From Tessaracoccus defluvii (GTDB taxonomy: Bacteria; Actinomycetota; Actinomycetes; Propionibacteriales; Propionibacteriaceae), in NCBI RefSeq assembly GCF_014489575.1, contig NZ_CP060789.1:310001-374000 (forward strand): a stretch of DNA of 64,000 nt, in the 5' to 3' direction. This document shows, piece after piece, positions 28,340 through 36,317 of the stretch. Under the pieces are notes generated by a model, which was not told the DNA's origin, made no database searches, and saw nothing but the letters and a program-made list of their open reading frames with translations. The translations under genes and the position numbers were made by a program. Position 1 is the stretch's first letter; every line of letters starts with the position of its first letter.

Positions 28340-28387
28340 GGGGAGTGCTCCCCACACCACGACTGGTGAACCGGGCCACGTGCCCGG
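28340..28387 (+). promoter_or_regulatory. Two hairpins in the rplK-rplA spacer
   Basis: GGGGAGTGCTCCCC (28340-28353) and CCGGGCCACGTGCCCGG (28371-28387) lie directly before the rplA ribosome-binding site. L1 represses its own operon by binding mRNA in other bacteria, so a structured site here would fit, but the L1-binding loop has not been recognised. Confidence 0.35.
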
Positions 28388-28408
28388 CAACAAGACAAGG
28401 AACCAGCT

Positions 28409-29107
28409 ATGAAGCACAGCAAGGGTTACAACGCAGCGGCCGAGAAGCGCGCCGCTGAGCAGGTGTACAGCCCTGAGGAGACCATGCGTCTCATCAAGGA
28501 GATGGCGTCGGCGAAGTTCGACGAGACCATCGACGTCGGCGTCCGTCTGGGTGTCGACCCCCGTAAGGCCGACCAGATGGTCCGCGGCACGGTCAACCTT
28601 CCCCACGGCACTGGCAAGACGGCACGGGTCCTCGTCTTCGCCGCCGGTGACAAGGCTGACGCGGCCCGCGCGGCCGGCGCCGACGAGGTCGGCACCGACG
28701 AGCTGATCGAGAAGGTGGCCGGCGGCTACCTCGACTTCGACGCCGTCGTCGCGACCCCCGAGATGATGGGCAAGGTCGGTCGACTCGGTCGCGTCCTCGG
28801 CCCCCGTGGCCTGATGCCGAACCCGAAGACCGGCACCGTCACGATGGACACGGCCAAGGCCGTCTCCGACATCAAGGGTGGCAAGATCGAGTTCCGCGTT
28901 GACCGTCACGCCAACCTGCAGTTCATCATCGGCAAGGCCTCCTTCACGGCCGAGCAGCTGACGGAGAACTACTACGCCGTCATCGACGAGCTGCTCCGCC
29001 TGAAGCCGGCCTCCTCGAAGGGCCGCTACGTGCGCAAGATCGCCGTCTCGGCGACCATGAGCCCCAGCGTCCTCGTCGACACGAGCGTCGCGAAGGCCGC
29101 TGAGTGA
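28409..29107 (+). CDS. rplA: 50S ribosomal protein L1
   Basis: A 232-residue protein. The signature [21 protein letters not shown] of L1 is present in the middle, and [24 protein letters not shown] near residue 33. It binds 23S rRNA at the L1 stalk. Start ATG with AAGGAACC upstream; a strong terminator follows 17 bp after the stop. Confidence 0.97.
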   Translation: MKHSKGYNAAAEKRAAEQVYSPEETMRLIKEMASAKFDETIDVGVRLGVDPRKADQMVRGTVNLPHGTGKTARVLVFAAGDKADAARAAGADEVGTDELIEKVAGGYLDFDAVVATPEMMGKVGRLGRVLGPRGLMPNPKTGTVTMDTAKAVSDIKGGKIEFRVDRHANLQFIIGKASFTAEQLTENYYAVIDELLRLKPASSKGRYVRKIAVSATMSPSVLVDTSVAKAAE

Positions 29108-29124
29108 TCAGCTGACACACTGTC

Positions 29125-29166
29125 GAGGTGGGCGGGGACCTGTGGGTCCCCGCCCACCTCTGTTTT
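29125..29166 (+). terminator. Strong terminator after rplA
   Basis: A perfect 16-bp stem, GAGGTGGGCGGGGACC (29125-29140) with its complement at 29145-29160, loop TGTG, then TGTTTT. It ends the secE-nusG-rplKA transcript. Confidence 0.9.
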
Positions 29167-29198
29167 CCCGGTGTGACCGGGCGAGGAGGGAGCGACGG

Positions 29199-29813
29199 AT
29201 GCGGGTGCTGGTGACGGGCTTCGAGCCCTTCGGAGGCGACGCCGTCAACGCGAGCGGCGAGGCCGTGACGGCCCTGGCCGAGGGGTGGAACGATCCGACG
29301 ATCCACCTGGTCACGGCGATCCTGCCCGTGACGTTCGCAGGGGCGCCCGCCGCACTGGCGGCCGCGATCGGTGAACACCGGCCCGATGCGGTCGTGTGTG
29401 TCGGCGAGGCGGGCGGACGCGCGGCCGTCACGCCTGAGCGGTACGCCGTCAACGAGCGGGCAGCCCGGATCCCCGACAACGACGGCGCCACGCCGGCTGG
29501 TCCCATCGACTCCGGCCCGGAGCGGCTGGAGAGCCGCATCGACGTGGAGCATGTCGCGACCGCCATCGCAGCAGCGGGGGTGCCCGCGCACGTCTCCGAG
29601 GACGCGGGACGCTTCGTCTGCAACGCGGTATTCCGCGCGGTGCTGACGGGGTTTGCCGGCCCGGCGGGCTTCGTCCACGTCCCGACCGTCCGCGAGACCG
29701 GAACCGCGACGGTGGGGGCCGAGACGGACGAGGCGGCGACCGCGGCCGTGTCGGCGCTCACGACGGCGGACCTGGTCACCGCGCTTGACGCTGCCGTTCG
29801 CGCCCTGACCTGA
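29199..29813 (+). CDS. pcp: Pyroglutamyl-peptidase I
   Basis: A 204-residue cysteine peptidase (family C15). MRVLVTGFEPFGG opens the protein; CVGEAGGRAAVTPERYAVN holds the catalytic glutamate region, DAGRFVCNAVFRAVL the catalytic cysteine and FVHVPTV the catalytic histidine. It removes N-terminal pyroglutamate from peptides. The ATG at 29199 follows GAGGAGGG, and the gene lies just after the rplA terminator, so it has its own transcription start. Confidence 0.9.
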   Translation: MRVLVTGFEPFGGDAVNASGEAVTALAEGWNDPTIHLVTAILPVTFAGAPAALAAAIGEHRPDAVVCVGEAGGRAAVTPERYAVNERAARIPDNDGATPAGPIDSGPERLESRIDVEHVATAIAAAGVPAHVSEDAGRFVCNAVFRAVLTGFAGPAGFVHVPTVRETGTATVGAETDEAATAAVSALTTADLVTALDAAVRALT

Positions 29814-29878
29814 CCTGCGCCGGAGGAAGCCTACACGCCACACCTGCGCGGACGCCGGGGAGGCCGCATGATGGGGCC

Positions 29879-30643
29879 ATGCCACACATCGAGCTGAGCC
29901 GTCACGGCAGCATCGCCGTCCTCACCATCGACCGCCCGGGCAAACACAACGCCATGACGGATGCGATGTGGCGCGAGGTGCCGCGCCTGATGTCGATCGT
30001 CGATGCCGACGACGACGTCACAGCCACCATCATCCACGGGGAGGGTGATTCGTTCTGTGCAGGCTCGGACATCACCAACCTGGATGAGCTGCACCACGCC
30101 GAGGGCCCCATCCGCGCCGAGGCTGCGCTCGCCGAGAGCCCCAAGCCCGTCATCGCCGCCATCGAGGGCCACTGCCACGGCGGGGGATGCGAGCTGGCGC
30201 TCGGCGCCGACCTGCGCATCGCGGGGGAGGGGGCCTCCTTCTCCGTGCCGCCGGCCAGGCTGGGCATCGTGTTCCCGGTGTCGGCGACGAAGCGGATGAT
30301 CGACCTGATGGGTCCCTCGGTGACCAAGGAACTGCTGTTCACCGCGTCCCGGATCGATGCCCACCGGGCACAGGCGGTCGGCCTGGTCAACGAGGTCACG
30401 GAACTGGGCGGCGCCTTCGACAGGTCGCTGGAGATCGCCCTGGCGATGGGCCGGCTGAGCCAGCTGACGCTACGGGCCTCGAAGGAGATCGTCGACGGCC
30501 TCGTCCGCCGCGATCTCAACGCCGAGCGGGCCATCTCGTGGGTGCGGCAGGCGCACGAGGGGCCCGACCTGCGGGAGGGTATCGCCGCCTTCGCGGAGCG
30601 TCGGCAGCCGGTGTTCCCGTGGCGGCACGGCGCCGACGACTAG
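29879..30643 (+). CDS. Enoyl-CoA hydratase/isomerase family protein
   Basis: A 254-residue crotonase-fold protein. CAGSDITNLDEL and IEGHCHGGGCELALGADLRIA give the oxyanion-hole segments and the first catalytic glutamate (GGCEL). The second glutamate of true hydratases, normally in F-x-x-PE, is missing: the segment reads FSVPPARLGIVFPVS. An isomerase, decarboxylase or other crotonase activity is therefore as likely as hydration. The stop overlaps that of the lacI remnant on the other strand. Confidence 0.8.
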   Translation: MPHIELSRHGSIAVLTIDRPGKHNAMTDAMWREVPRLMSIVDADDDVTATIIHGEGDSFCAGSDITNLDELHHAEGPIRAEAALAESPKPVIAAIEGHCHGGGCELALGADLRIAGEGASFSVPPARLGIVFPVSATKRMIDLMGPSVTKELLFTASRIDAHRAQAVGLVNEVTELGGAFDRSLEIALAMGRLSQLTLRASKEIVDGLVRRDLNAERAISWVRQAHEGPDLREGIAAFAERRQPVFPWRHGADD

Positions 30644-31499
30644 GTCGACGCCCGCACCACCAGCTGCCAGGGGACGTCGACGGCGGTCGGTGCGATCCCC
30701 GGCTCCTCGACCCGGTCGAGCAGGTGGCCGATCGCTGAGCGGTAGTCGGGGGAGCGGACGCCGAGGGTGGTGAGCGTCGGCGCCGACACCTCGCCCTCGG
30801 TGATGTTGCCCATGCCCGAGACCCGAAGTGCACCCGGGACGCTGATCCCCCTGGCGAGGCTGGCCCAGAGCAGCGGGATCGCCGTCCTGTCTGAGGCGCA
30901 GACCAGGGCCGTCGTGCCGTCCGTGGGAACGGCGGACATGACGGAGTCGATCTCGTCCGGGGTCGGCAGCGGCGTCATGCGGTGCAGGACGGGGTCGAGC
31001 CCGTGCGCCGCCGCGGCCTGCGTCACCCAGCCCGTCCGGCGGACCCGCACCTTGCGGTGGAGGTGGGAGGCCTCCGCCACGTAGTGGATGCGGGTCACGC
31101 CCCTGTCCGCCAGGTGCGCGAACAACTCGACGATGGCCCCCTGCTCCCTCTGCCGGACCAGTGAGATCCCGGGCGGCGCCTCGTTCGCGAACGCGAGCAC
31201 CGGCACGGGCAGCGCGGCCAGCCTCGCGGTGATCTGCTCCGGCATGTCCTCGAGTCCGAGCACCAGGACGGCGTCGGCGAGGCCCCGCGGATGAGCTTCA
31301 CCTGGCGCGTGAGATGGTCCTCGTCGGTGTAGCGCAGGATGACGGTCTCGGTCGAGCGTGCCGCCGCCTGTTCCTGCACCTGGGTCAGCAGGTTCTCCGC
31401 CCACGGGTTGAGGGGAGCGTAGGTCAGGACGGCGAGCAGGCTGGTGCGCTGCCGTCGAAGGGCCCGGCGGCGGCGGTCCGTGGGTTGTCGCTGCGCAAA
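30640..31499 (-). pseudogene. LacI-family regulator lacking the DNA-binding domain
   Basis: The sugar-binding part of a LacI-type repressor is recognisable: RTSLLAVLTYAPLNPWAENLL at the N-terminal side, DAVLVLGLEDMPEQI, RIHYVAEASHLH, ALVCASDRTAIPLLWASL and TTLGVRSPDYRSAIGHLLDR at the end. About 287 codons remain, against about 335 for the family. The helix-turn-helix (first about 50 residues) is absent; the frame opens just after its expected end and reaches a stop at 31500-31502. A separate one-base deletion near 31283 (CGGGGCC for CGGGGCCC) breaks the frame within the remaining part. Confidence 0.75.
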
Positions 31500-31518
31500 T
31501 CACAGATGGGAGCCTGAC

Positions 31519-32406
31519 ATGCACCGGGCGAGAAGCTCCAAGCGGGAGCTGCGTGAGCTCCAGGGCAGGCGCCGGTTCACCAGGGCCGACAAGATCGCCC
31601 TCGCGGTCACCCTCGTGGTGATGGTGCCGCTGGCTGTGGTGTTCGCGTATCCCTTCTTCTGGATGGTGACGTCGTCGGTCAAGAGCAACGTCGAGATCTT
31701 CGGCTCACTCAACCCGTTCACGCCCACCCTGCGGGTGAGCAACTACATCAACGCGTGGAACGACGCGAACATGGGGCAGTACTTCTTCAACAGCGTGTTC
31801 GTGACCGTGTTCTCGATCATCATCTCGGTGTTCAGCAACGCCCTCATGGGGTACGCGCTGGGGCGGTACCGGTTCCCGGGCAAGGCGGTCATCTTCGTGC
31901 TGCTCGGCCTGGTGATCTTCCTGCCACAGGGATTCACGGTCATCCCGATCTTCGACATCATCAACAGGATCGGGCTCGGCGGCAGCCTGTGGGGCGTCAC
32001 GCTCGCGGAGGCCGGCGGCGTCAGTGTCGTCATCGTCCTGCTGTTCGCCGGGTTCTTCGCCCAGATGCCGAAGGAACTGGAGGAGGCGGCGCGCATCGAC
32101 GGCGCAGGCTTCCTGCGCGTCTTCTGGAGCGTCTACCTGCCCCTGGCTAAGCCGGTCATCGCCACCGGTGTCATCCTGCAGTTCATGCACAGCTGGAACG
32201 ACTTCCTGCTCCCGCTCGTGTTGACCCTGACGAGGCCGGAGCTGCGTACCCTGTCGGTCGGGATCTACGACCTGCAGAACCAGTTCAACGCCGACTGGGG
32301 CCTCATGACCGCAGCCGCATCGATCGCCCTGCTGCCGATCATCGTGCTGTTCATCTTCCTGCAGCGGTACTTCGTGGAGAGTTTCTCAGGAGCGGTAAAG
32401 GGATGA
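31519..32406 (+). CDS. Carbohydrate ABC transporter permease (MalG type)
   Basis: A 295-residue inner-membrane protein with six predicted helices. The EAA loop that docks to the ATPase is clear (ELEEAARIDGAGFLRVFWSVYLP), and YPFFWMVTSSVK near the N-terminus is typical of the second permease of sugar importers. The usual solute-binding protein and first permease are not present upstream; only a short open end reading LSLRKSQMGA and a stop, possibly the tail of the first permease, precedes it. The gene itself is intact with its own ribosome-binding site. Confidence 0.88.
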   Translation: MHRARSSKRELRELQGRRRFTRADKIALAVTLVVMVPLAVVFAYPFFWMVTSSVKSNVEIFGSLNPFTPTLRVSNYINAWNDANMGQYFFNSVFVTVFSIIISVFSNALMGYALGRYRFPGKAVIFVLLGLVIFLPQGFTVIPIFDIINRIGLGGSLWGVTLAEAGGVSVVIVLLFAGFFAQMPKELEEAARIDGAGFLRVFWSVYLPLAKPVIATGVILQFMHSWNDFLLPLVLTLTRPELRTLSVGIYDLQNQFNADWGLMTAAASIALLPIIVLFIFLQRYFVESFSGAVKG

Positions 32407-33872
32407 ACGACAAACCAAACATCATCCTGGTCTGTGTGGACCAGATGCGCGGCGACGCCATGTCGGGCGTGGGGAACCCCATCGTCCAGACGCCCTATCT
32501 CGACCAGTTGGCGGCAGGGGGGACGACGTTCACCCACGCCTACAGCGCGACGCCGACCTGCGTGCCGGCGCGCGTCGCGTTGCTCACGGGGCAGAGCCAG
32601 GAGTCGCACGGCCGCTACGGCTACCGCGACGGTGTGCCCTTCTCGCAGGCCTATCAGACGACGTTGCCGGGGGTCCTGGGGGCCAACGGCTACCAGACGC
32701 AGGCCATCGGGAAGATGCACGTCTATCCCGAGCGGGACCGGGTCGGGTTCGACGACGTCCGGCTCCACGACGGGTTCCTCCACTTCGCGCGTCGCATGAG
32801 CGGCAGGAACCTGCAGCGCATCGACGACTACGTCACGTGGCTGCGCCGACAGCCCGGGATGGCGGCCGCCGCCGAGACCGATCACGGTGTGGGCTGTAAC
32901 TCCATGATGGCCAGGCCCTGGGACAAGCCGGAGGAACTGCACCCCACCAGCTGGATCGGGTCGGAGGCCATCGACTGGCTCCACCGGCGCGACCCAACGG
33001 TGCCGTTCTTCCTGTACCTGTCGTTCCACCGGCCGCATGCGCCCTACGACCCGCCGCAGTGGGCGTTCGACCAGTACGTCGACCAGGAGATCCCCGACCC
33101 ACCGGTGGGGGAGTGGACCGAGGCGTTCGCCCGCTTCCGGGTCGACTACCTCGCCGAGCCGATGCACGGCCGTCAGAAGCCGGAGGTCCGCCGGCGGGCG
33201 CTGGCCGCCTACTACGGGCTGATCACCCACATCGACTACCAGCTCAACCGGCTGGTGGAGGCCCTCAGCGACTTCAACCTGGCGGACAACACGGCCTTCG
33301 TGTTCGTCTCCGACCACGGCGACATGCTGGGTGACCACGACTTCTACAGGAAGACGGTCGGCTACGAGGGGGCCGCGCACGTGCCGTTCATCGTGCGCCT
33401 GCCGGGGGGACGCTACGTCGTTCCCCGCGTGGACCAGGTGGTGGAGCTGCGTGACGTGATGCCGACCATCCTCGACATCGCCGGTGTGGAGGTGCCGGAC
33501 AGCGTCGATGGCGTCAGCGTGCTGCCCCTGATGAACGGGGAGTCCGTCGAGTGGCGCAGCGAGGTGCACGGCGAGCACACCTACGAGATGGACGGCTGGG
33601 AGTCGATGCACTGGGTCACCGACGGCCACCGGAAGTTCGCCTGGTGGTCGGGCTCCGGTATCGAGCAGTTCTTCGACCTCGACGAGGACCCGCAGGAGCT
33701 GCACGACCTCGTCGCAGACGAGACCCGGGCAGCCGAGGTCGAGGACTGGCGGGGTCGTCTCGTCGGCTATCTCCGCGACCGCGAGGAGGGATTCGTCGTC
33801 GAGGGCGCGCTCGTGGCGGGGCGCCCGGTCGTCCACGAGGCCCAGTGGATCCGCGACCTCTGCGGAGGCTGA
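32403..33872 (+). CDS. Type I sulfatase
   Basis: A 489-residue alkaline-phosphatase-superfamily sulfatase. The formylglycine signature C-x-P-x-R is present as TPTCVPARVALLTG (Cys about residue 56), so the cysteine should be converted to formylglycine by a maturase encoded elsewhere. VCVDQMRGD near the N-terminus and FVSDHGDMLGDHDF in the second half supply calcium-binding residues. No signal peptide, so it acts in the cytoplasm, suiting sulfated sugars brought in by the coupled permease (4-bp ATGA overlap). The last codons resemble the tandem repeat unit that follows. Confidence 0.88.
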   Translation: MNDKPNIILVCVDQMRGDAMSGVGNPIVQTPYLDQLAAGGTTFTHAYSATPTCVPARVALLTGQSQESHGRYGYRDGVPFSQAYQTTLPGVLGANGYQTQAIGKMHVYPERDRVGFDDVRLHDGFLHFARRMSGRNLQRIDDYVTWLRRQPGMAAAAETDHGVGCNSMMARPWDKPEELHPTSWIGSEAIDWLHRRDPTVPFFLYLSFHRPHAPYDPPQWAFDQYVDQEIPDPPVGEWTEAFARFRVDYLAEPMHGRQKPEVRRRALAAYYGLITHIDYQLNRLVEALSDFNLADNTAFVFVSDHGDMLGDHDFYRKTVGYEGAAHVPFIVRLPGGRYVVPRVDQVVELRDVMPTILDIAGVEVPDSVDGVSVLPLMNGESVEWRSEVHGEHTYEMDGWESMHWVTDGHRKFAWWSGSGIEQFFDLDEDPQELHDLVADETRAAEVEDWRGRLVGYLRDREEGFVVEGALVAGRPVVHEAQWIRDLCGG

Positions 33873-33882
33873 GCCGACCCGC

Positions 33883-34490
33883 AAGATCGCCCGGTGGATC
33901 CGGGATCCGTGACTTCTTCGGCGGCTGAGCCCGTCCCAAGATCGGCCGGTGGATCCGGGATCCCGTGACTTCTGCGCCGCCCCGCCCCCGCCCCCAAAAT
34001 CGGCCAGTGGATCCGGGATTCCGTGACTTCTGCGCCGCCCCGCCCCCGCCCCCAAAATCGGCCAGTGGCCTTTTCTGGGTGGTCCGGTTGGTATTTCCGG
34101 CCACAACCCTGGGGGTGGGGACGGACGGTGTCGTCTCTGAGGTGCCCCATCTCGTGTCGTGGCCTTCCCAAAATCGGCCAGTGGCCTTTTCTGGGTGGTC
34201 CGGTTGGTATTTCCGGCCACAACCCTGGGGGTGGGGACGGACGGTGTCGTCTCGGGGGTGCCCCATCTCGTGTCGTGGCCTTCCCAAAATCGGCCAGTGG
34301 CCTTTTCTGGGTGGTCCGGTTGGTATTTCCGGCCACAACCCTGGGGGTGGGGACGGACGGTGTCGTCTCGGGGGTGCCCCATCTCGTGTCGTGGCCTTCC
34401 CAAAATCGGCCAGTGGCCTTTTCTGGGTGGTCCGGTTGGTATTTCCGGCCACAACCCTCGGGGTGGGGACGGACGGTGTCGTCGCCGTTG
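33883..34490 (+). repeat. Tandem array: three 55-58-bp units then four 116-bp units
   Basis: This fills the otherwise gene-free 33873-34525. The core A-A-(A/G)-ATCGGCC-(A/G)-GTGG begins at 33883 (variant), 33938, 33996, 34054, 34170, 34286 and 34402. Spacing is 55, 58, 58, then 116, 116, 116 bp. The first units read GTGGATCCGGGA...GTGACTTCT, and the last four contain CTTTTCTGGGTGGTCCGG and run about 116 bp almost identically. GGCCAGTGGCC in the core is palindromic. The end of the sulfatase gene (GTGGATCCGCGACCTCTGCGG...) is itself a diverged unit. Open frames across it are by-products of the repeat. Units are contiguous with no variable spacers. Confidence 0.9.
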
Positions 34491-34525
34491 CCGTCGACGA
34501 CTACGTCACACAGGTGGCCGCCTGT

Positions 34526-34641
34526 GTGAGTATTTGACCGCCTGAGCGCCGTTGGTTATCGCGGTTCAGCGCCACTGGATATTGGGGTCGAGCGCCGGGG
34601 GTAGTGCCGGTGAGCGCCACCGGGGGTCGTGCTGGCGCTCA
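34526..34641. repeat. Left terminal repeats of the IS21-family element
   Basis: GTGAGTATT at the edge, then TGAGCGCC at 34543 and 34611 with degenerate copies near 34565 and 34589, plus one inverted copy at 34634. IS21-type transposases bind such repeated terminal sites. Confidence 0.7.
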
Positions 34642-34652
34642 CCGGCTGTGGG

Positions 34653-35396
34653 TTAGGTGGTGGCGGTGTGTTCGCGCATGTTGGTGCCGCCGGTTTCGAT
34701 CCAGATGGTGTTGTGGACGATGCGGTCCATGATCGCGTCGGCGTGGACGCCGGAGCCGAGCCGCTGGTGCCAGTCCTTCTTCGCGTACTGGGTGCAGAAC
34801 ACGGTGGAGACGGCGTCGTAGCGGCGTTCGAGGAGTTCCAGCAGCATGCTGCGGGTGCTGTCGTCGGGTGGGTCGAGGAGCCATTCGTCGATCACGAGCA
34901 GCGTGAACGCGGCGTACTTGCGGAGGAACTTCTCCTTCCCGGCGGGCCGATCCTTAGCTGAGGCCCAGGCTTCCTCGAGGTCGGGCATGCGTATGTAGTG
35001 CGCCCGATACCGGTGCTGGCAGGCCTGTTTCGCCAGCGCGGAGCCGAGATACGACTTCCCAGATCCGGTGAAGCCTTGGAACACGACGTTCTGCTGCCTG
35101 GTGATGAAGGCGCAGGTGCCGAGTTGGGCGATCACCCCGCGGTCCAGGCCACGCTGTTCGACCAGGTCGAGGCGGCGGAAGTCCGCGTTCGGGTAACGCA
35201 GCCCGGCCCGGCGGATCAGGCCCTCGACCTTGCCGTGGGTGAAGGTGGCGTGGGCGTCGTCGACGGCGAGCTTGATGCGTTCTTCGAACACCATCCCGAG
35301 GGTGAGGGTGTCGTCCTGGGTTTCCAGGGCATCGACCAGGCAGGTGGCGCCGATCTCGCGGAGCTTGCGTTTGGTCTCGGTATCGATCCGGGTCAT
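34653..35396 (-). CDS. istB: IstB-like transposition helper ATPase
   Basis: A 247-residue AAA+ protein with Walker A GFTGSGKS (about residues 107-114) and Walker B LLVIDEWLL. LGTCAFITRQQNVVFQGFTG just ahead is typical of IstB. It assists the IstA transposase in target selection and strand transfer. It overlaps the 3' end of istA by 4 bp, the standard IS21 arrangement. The gene is intact. Confidence 0.92.
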   Translation of the reverse strand: MTRIDTETKRKLREIGATCLVDALETQDDTLTLGMVFEERIKLAVDDAHATFTHGKVEGLIRRAGLRYPNADFRRLDLVEQRGLDRGVIAQLGTCAFITRQQNVVFQGFTGSGKSYLGSALAKQACQHRYRAHYIRMPDLEEAWASAKDRPAGKEKFLRKYAAFTLLVIDEWLLDPPDDSTRSMLLELLERRYDAVSTVFCTQYAKKDWHQRLGSGVHADAIMDRIVHNTIWIETGGTNMREHTATT

Positions 35397-36208
35397 CGTG
35401 CGCCTCCGTAGTAGTCGGCGCCACGCACGTACCCGACCGGCCCACCGTCGCCGTTCTCTGGTCGAGTCTGGGGTCTCTGCCTGCCGGTGTGGTCCTGGTT
35501 GGTTTCCAGGATCGGTCTCAGATGGGCGTAGCGGGGTGAGCGGACCCGGGAGGCCAGCGCGGTCTGGCAGGCGGCTTCGAGGCGTTCGGTCGAGTAGCGG
35601 CGGGTCAGGCGCAGGACCGCGAGCGCGGCATCGAGGCCCTGCTCATCGACGGGGACGGACTCGAAGATCCGGTTGACCACTGTGAGCGTGTTCTCCCCGA
35701 CGCGGCCGGCCCACTGGCGGACCCTGGCCGCGTCCCATTGCCGGTAGCGGGGCCCGTCAGGCAGGTCGGCGTCGTGGGTGCGGTACTGGTTGAACACTCC
35801 TGGGGGTGCGAGCAGGTGGCTGGTCAGCCGTGTGTGACCGGTGAACACCTCGAGCGTCGTGTCGGTGACCCGCAGGTCGACGCTGCGACCGATGCGGGTG
35901 TAGGGGACGGAGTAGAAGTTCTTCTCCCACACGACATGCCCATTCTTCTGGACTCGACGCCCGTAGACCCAGCGGCTGATCTCGAACGCGACCGCGGGCA
36001 GCGGCCGCAGCAGCGGTTTCTCCTCCGCTTCGAACACGCTCAGGCGTGATCCCGCCCTCTTCTGGAAGGGTTCGCGGTTGTAGGCCTCGACCCGCTGGTT
36101 GATCGCGGCGCGCAGCTCGGGCAGGGTCGCGAAGCGGCGGTCCCGGAGCCCGGCGATCACCCACGTCGCGACATGCGCGACCGTGTTCTCGACGCTGGCC
36201 TTGTCCTT
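35393..36208 (-). pseudogene. istA: IS21-family transposase IstA, C-terminal fragment
   Basis: It carries the last about 270 codons of istA, from KASVENTVAHVATWV (containing the third catalytic acidic residue, Glu) to the C-terminus, which overlaps istB. The reading frame is broken at 36203-36208 by insertion of the RIT element between RKPKD and KASVEN, that is between the second and third catalytic residues. Confidence 0.88.
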
Positions 36209-36236
36209 CTTATCCCGAGTTCGGGATAAAAAGGAC
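36203..36236. repeat. 34-bp imperfect palindrome at the left RIT junction
   Basis: GTCCTT, CT, TATCCCGAGTTCGGGATA, AA, AAGGAC. The inner 18 bp are two 8-bp arms around GT, a shape expected for a tyrosine-recombinase core site. It is absent at the other end of the element, so it is an asymmetric addition. Confidence 0.7.
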
Positions 36237-36317
36237 TATCCCGAGGATTGTGTTATCCCGAGCGCTGGTCGTCGCGCCTTGTCAGCGGTGGTAGGGACGG
36301 GTGGGTTCTCGGGATAA
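36231..36317 (+). repeat. RIT inverted repeat, left (87 bp)
   Basis: It matches the reverse complement of 39598-39684 with two mismatches. Each copy contains TATCCCGAG near its outer edge, a second TATCCCGAG 16 bp inward, and an inverted CTCGGGATA at the inner edge, so several recombinase-binding sites are likely. Confidence 0.92.

Noticed and set aside
31314..31517. 67-codon ORF ending just before the permease
   Set aside because: Most of it is antisense to the lacI remnant. Only the final codons may be the tail of a lost permease, so it is discussed under the deletion scar instead.
33883..34490. Possible CRISPR array
   Set aside because: Units are contiguous and 58 or 116 bp long, with no unique spacers between short repeats and no cas genes nearby.
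32265..34537. Open frames with repeated peptides over the tandem array, on both strands
   Set aside because: The peptides only translate the 116-bp repeat in different frames; 116 is not a multiple of three, so every frame gives a periodic reading. No start signals or family resemblance.
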